A DNA stretch of 64,000 nt from Oscillospiraceae bacterium (GTDB lineage: Bacteria; Bacillota; Clostridia; Oscillospirales; Ruminococcaceae), in NCBI GenBank assembly GCA_016281125.1, contig JAEEIA010000085.1, positions 55,225 through 119,224 on the forward strand. The letters are read 5' to 3'. A program made the position numbers and the translations under genes. Each line of letters opens with the position of its first letter. The stretch's first letter is position 1. Below, one piece after another: positions 63,209-64,000 of the stretch. The notes beneath the pieces are model-generated. The model saw only the letters and a program-made list of their open reading frames with translations. It ran no database searches and was not told the DNA's origin.

Positions 63209-63900
63209 ACACCGTATACAGATAATAAGGTATATTCCGGAAAAACAAACGCAGTTACAGCATAAGAACAATAACACCCTCAGAGATTCTGAAGCCGCTG
63301 CGTTTTCAGATCGGTTCGGGCTGGGTCGTGAAACTCTGGCGCAGTATCCGATTCAGCCTCCGCTTGCGTTGCGGAGCAGGTTCAGTGCTTAATTCATTTT
63401 GCCATAGGGGCGCTTTTGTGCTGTCCGAACAAAATGGTTCAATTCAGTTCTGAGAGCGTTTTCGCCGGCGCGGAATAATTTTAGAATCATGATTGTAACG
63501 AATGCCCGGCAGTGCCGGGCATTTCGCTGTTTCATTGTCTTAAAGTTGCCTGTTTTTTCTTGCATTGATTTTCCGATATTTGAAAAGACTTTCCCAAATC
63601 TGAAATGAGAGCGTTTCGAAAACTATCTGGCATGCTGTAAATCAGCTGTTGGCTTATGTCTCATCGTCCGGGAGATACCGGTAAGAATCAAACAGAAACT
63701 TCGCTTGCTGCTGCAAAGGCGGAAGCAGCTTCGGCTATTTTCCGAGGATGTCCTTCCATGTGATGTCCTTGCCCGCGACCGTTTTCTGCGTATAATATTT
63801 CAGCCGGAATATCCGACAGATATGGTCATTATGATTTCCCCTGTCATATCCCAACCACTTCCCGCATACATCTCTACTAACCAATCCAAGAGGTGATGCT
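63209..63900. other. 690-bp gap with dispersed repeat copy 3
   Basis: It holds the third hairpin repeat (63495-63650). A minus-strand stretch reads CRIFRLKYYTQKTVAGKDIT then WKDILGK before a stop near 63735; this looks like the end of a lost gene, but I cannot name it. No intact gene seen. Confidence 0.55.
63495..63650 (+). repeat. dispersed hairpin repeat, copy 3
   Basis: TGCCCGGCAGTGCCGGGCA (63503-63521), ATTTCGCTGTTTC, GATTTTCCGATATTTGAAAA and TTTCGAAAACTATCTGG. It is more diverged than copies 1 and 2. Confidence 0.7.
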
Positions 63901-63991
63901 ATGAACACAGTGACAAAGCGGATCGTCCGGAAAAGCGCGTTTCTGTTTCTGATGCTGACGGTCAGCATCGCGGGGATTCACCGGATTATGA
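63866..63991 (+). repeat. 126-bp identical repeat, copy 2
   Basis: Same as 59239-59364, covering the leader and first codons of the amidase-like gene. The copies part after CCGGATTATGA. Confidence 0.92.
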
Positions 63992-64000
63992 TGCAGACAC
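63901..64000 (+). CDS. amidase-like gene, 5' end, continues beyond the window
   Basis: It starts MNTVTKRIVRKSAFLFLMLT after AAGAGGTGATGCT and is open to the last base. By identity with the fragment at 59274 it should continue into an N-acetylmuramoyl-L-alanine amidase domain, a membrane-anchored peptidoglycan hydrolase. Whether this copy is intact cannot be seen here. Confidence 0.6.
   Translation, partial: MNTVTKRIVRKSAFLFLMLTVSIAGIHRIMMQT

Noticed and set aside
63735..63860. Minus-strand end CRIFRLKYYTQKTVAGKD considered as part of a glycoside hydrolase or dockerin gene
   Set aside because: Only about 40 codons, no start, no motif that I can assign.

Overview
The window looks like the chromosome of a fibre-degrading, cellulosome-forming Gram-positive gut bacterium of the Ruminococcus type (Oscillospiraceae). 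Seen directly: four proteins end in type I dockerin modules (GH10-like, papain-like protease, tandem SGNH esterase, triple GH11-like protein), there are five sortases with LPxTG-type substrates, Shine-Dalgarno sites are strong, and at least eight sigma-A type promoters have near-consensus boxes 17 bp apart. The genus is an inference; there is no rRNA or other phylogenetic marker in the window. I saw no tRNA, rRNA or CRISPR array.

Layout. 1-1.1 kb: 3' end of a dockerin-bearing GH10-like gene whose acid/base site is altered. 1.2-4.1 kb: csoR-copA copper operon on the minus strand. 4.2-7.4 kb: three-gene ABC-2 exporter. 7.5-19.8 kb: a divergent sortase/pilus island. The minus arm is small coiled-coil protein, signal peptidase I, giant LPPTG tip protein, LPSTG pilin and class C sortase. 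The plus arm is small protein, signal peptidase I, class C sortase, LVQTG minor pilin and a second-type sortase. Both arms start from one AT-rich intergenic region with a consensus promoter on each strand. 20.2-21.9 kb: secreted C1 protease with dockerin. 22.1-25.8 kb: VTC domain protein, DUF4956 membrane protein and CotH kinase. 26.2-34.4 kb: arabinoxylan oligosaccharide locus with CUT1 binding protein and two permeases (no ATPase gene), divergent from GH51, carboxylesterase and GH43. 34.9-40.4 kb: a very large LPQTG cell-wall subtilase and its own sortase. 40.7-42.6 kb: tandem SGNH (CE3-like) esterase with a long Thr linker and dockerin. 42.9-47.8 kb: TetR regulator divergent from an MMPL exporter with a large repeat-built insert. 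47.8-48.4 kb: mobile-element debris. 48.6-51.0 kb: three tandem GH11-like modules plus dockerin. 52.2-55.4 kb: three zinc-ribbon membrane or surface proteins and a lipoprotein. 55.6-58.0 kb: OmpR-type two-component system. 58.6-60.1 kb: truncated HsdR, recombinase, amidase and IS3 scars. 60.5-63.2 kb: secreted beta-helix-like protein, a 34-residue peptide gene and a lipoprotein. The window ends in the 5' end of an amidase-like gene that is also present as broken copies upstream.

How it fits together (inference): xylan is cut by GH10/GH11-type enzymes and deacetylated by the SGNH esterase, all carried on cohesin-bearing scaffolds that lie outside the window. The resulting arabino-xylo-oligosaccharides are taken up by the CUT1 transporter and finished by GH51, the esterase and GH43. 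Pili, sortases and the wall protease build the cell surface that contacts fibre. The region from 47.8 kb to the end is peppered with decayed mobile DNA and dispersed repeats. The best candidates for undescribed biology are the triple GH11 protein, the repeat-insert MMPL exporter, the twin pilus island with its paired small protein and signal peptidase, and the beta-helix protein/short peptide/lipoprotein locus.
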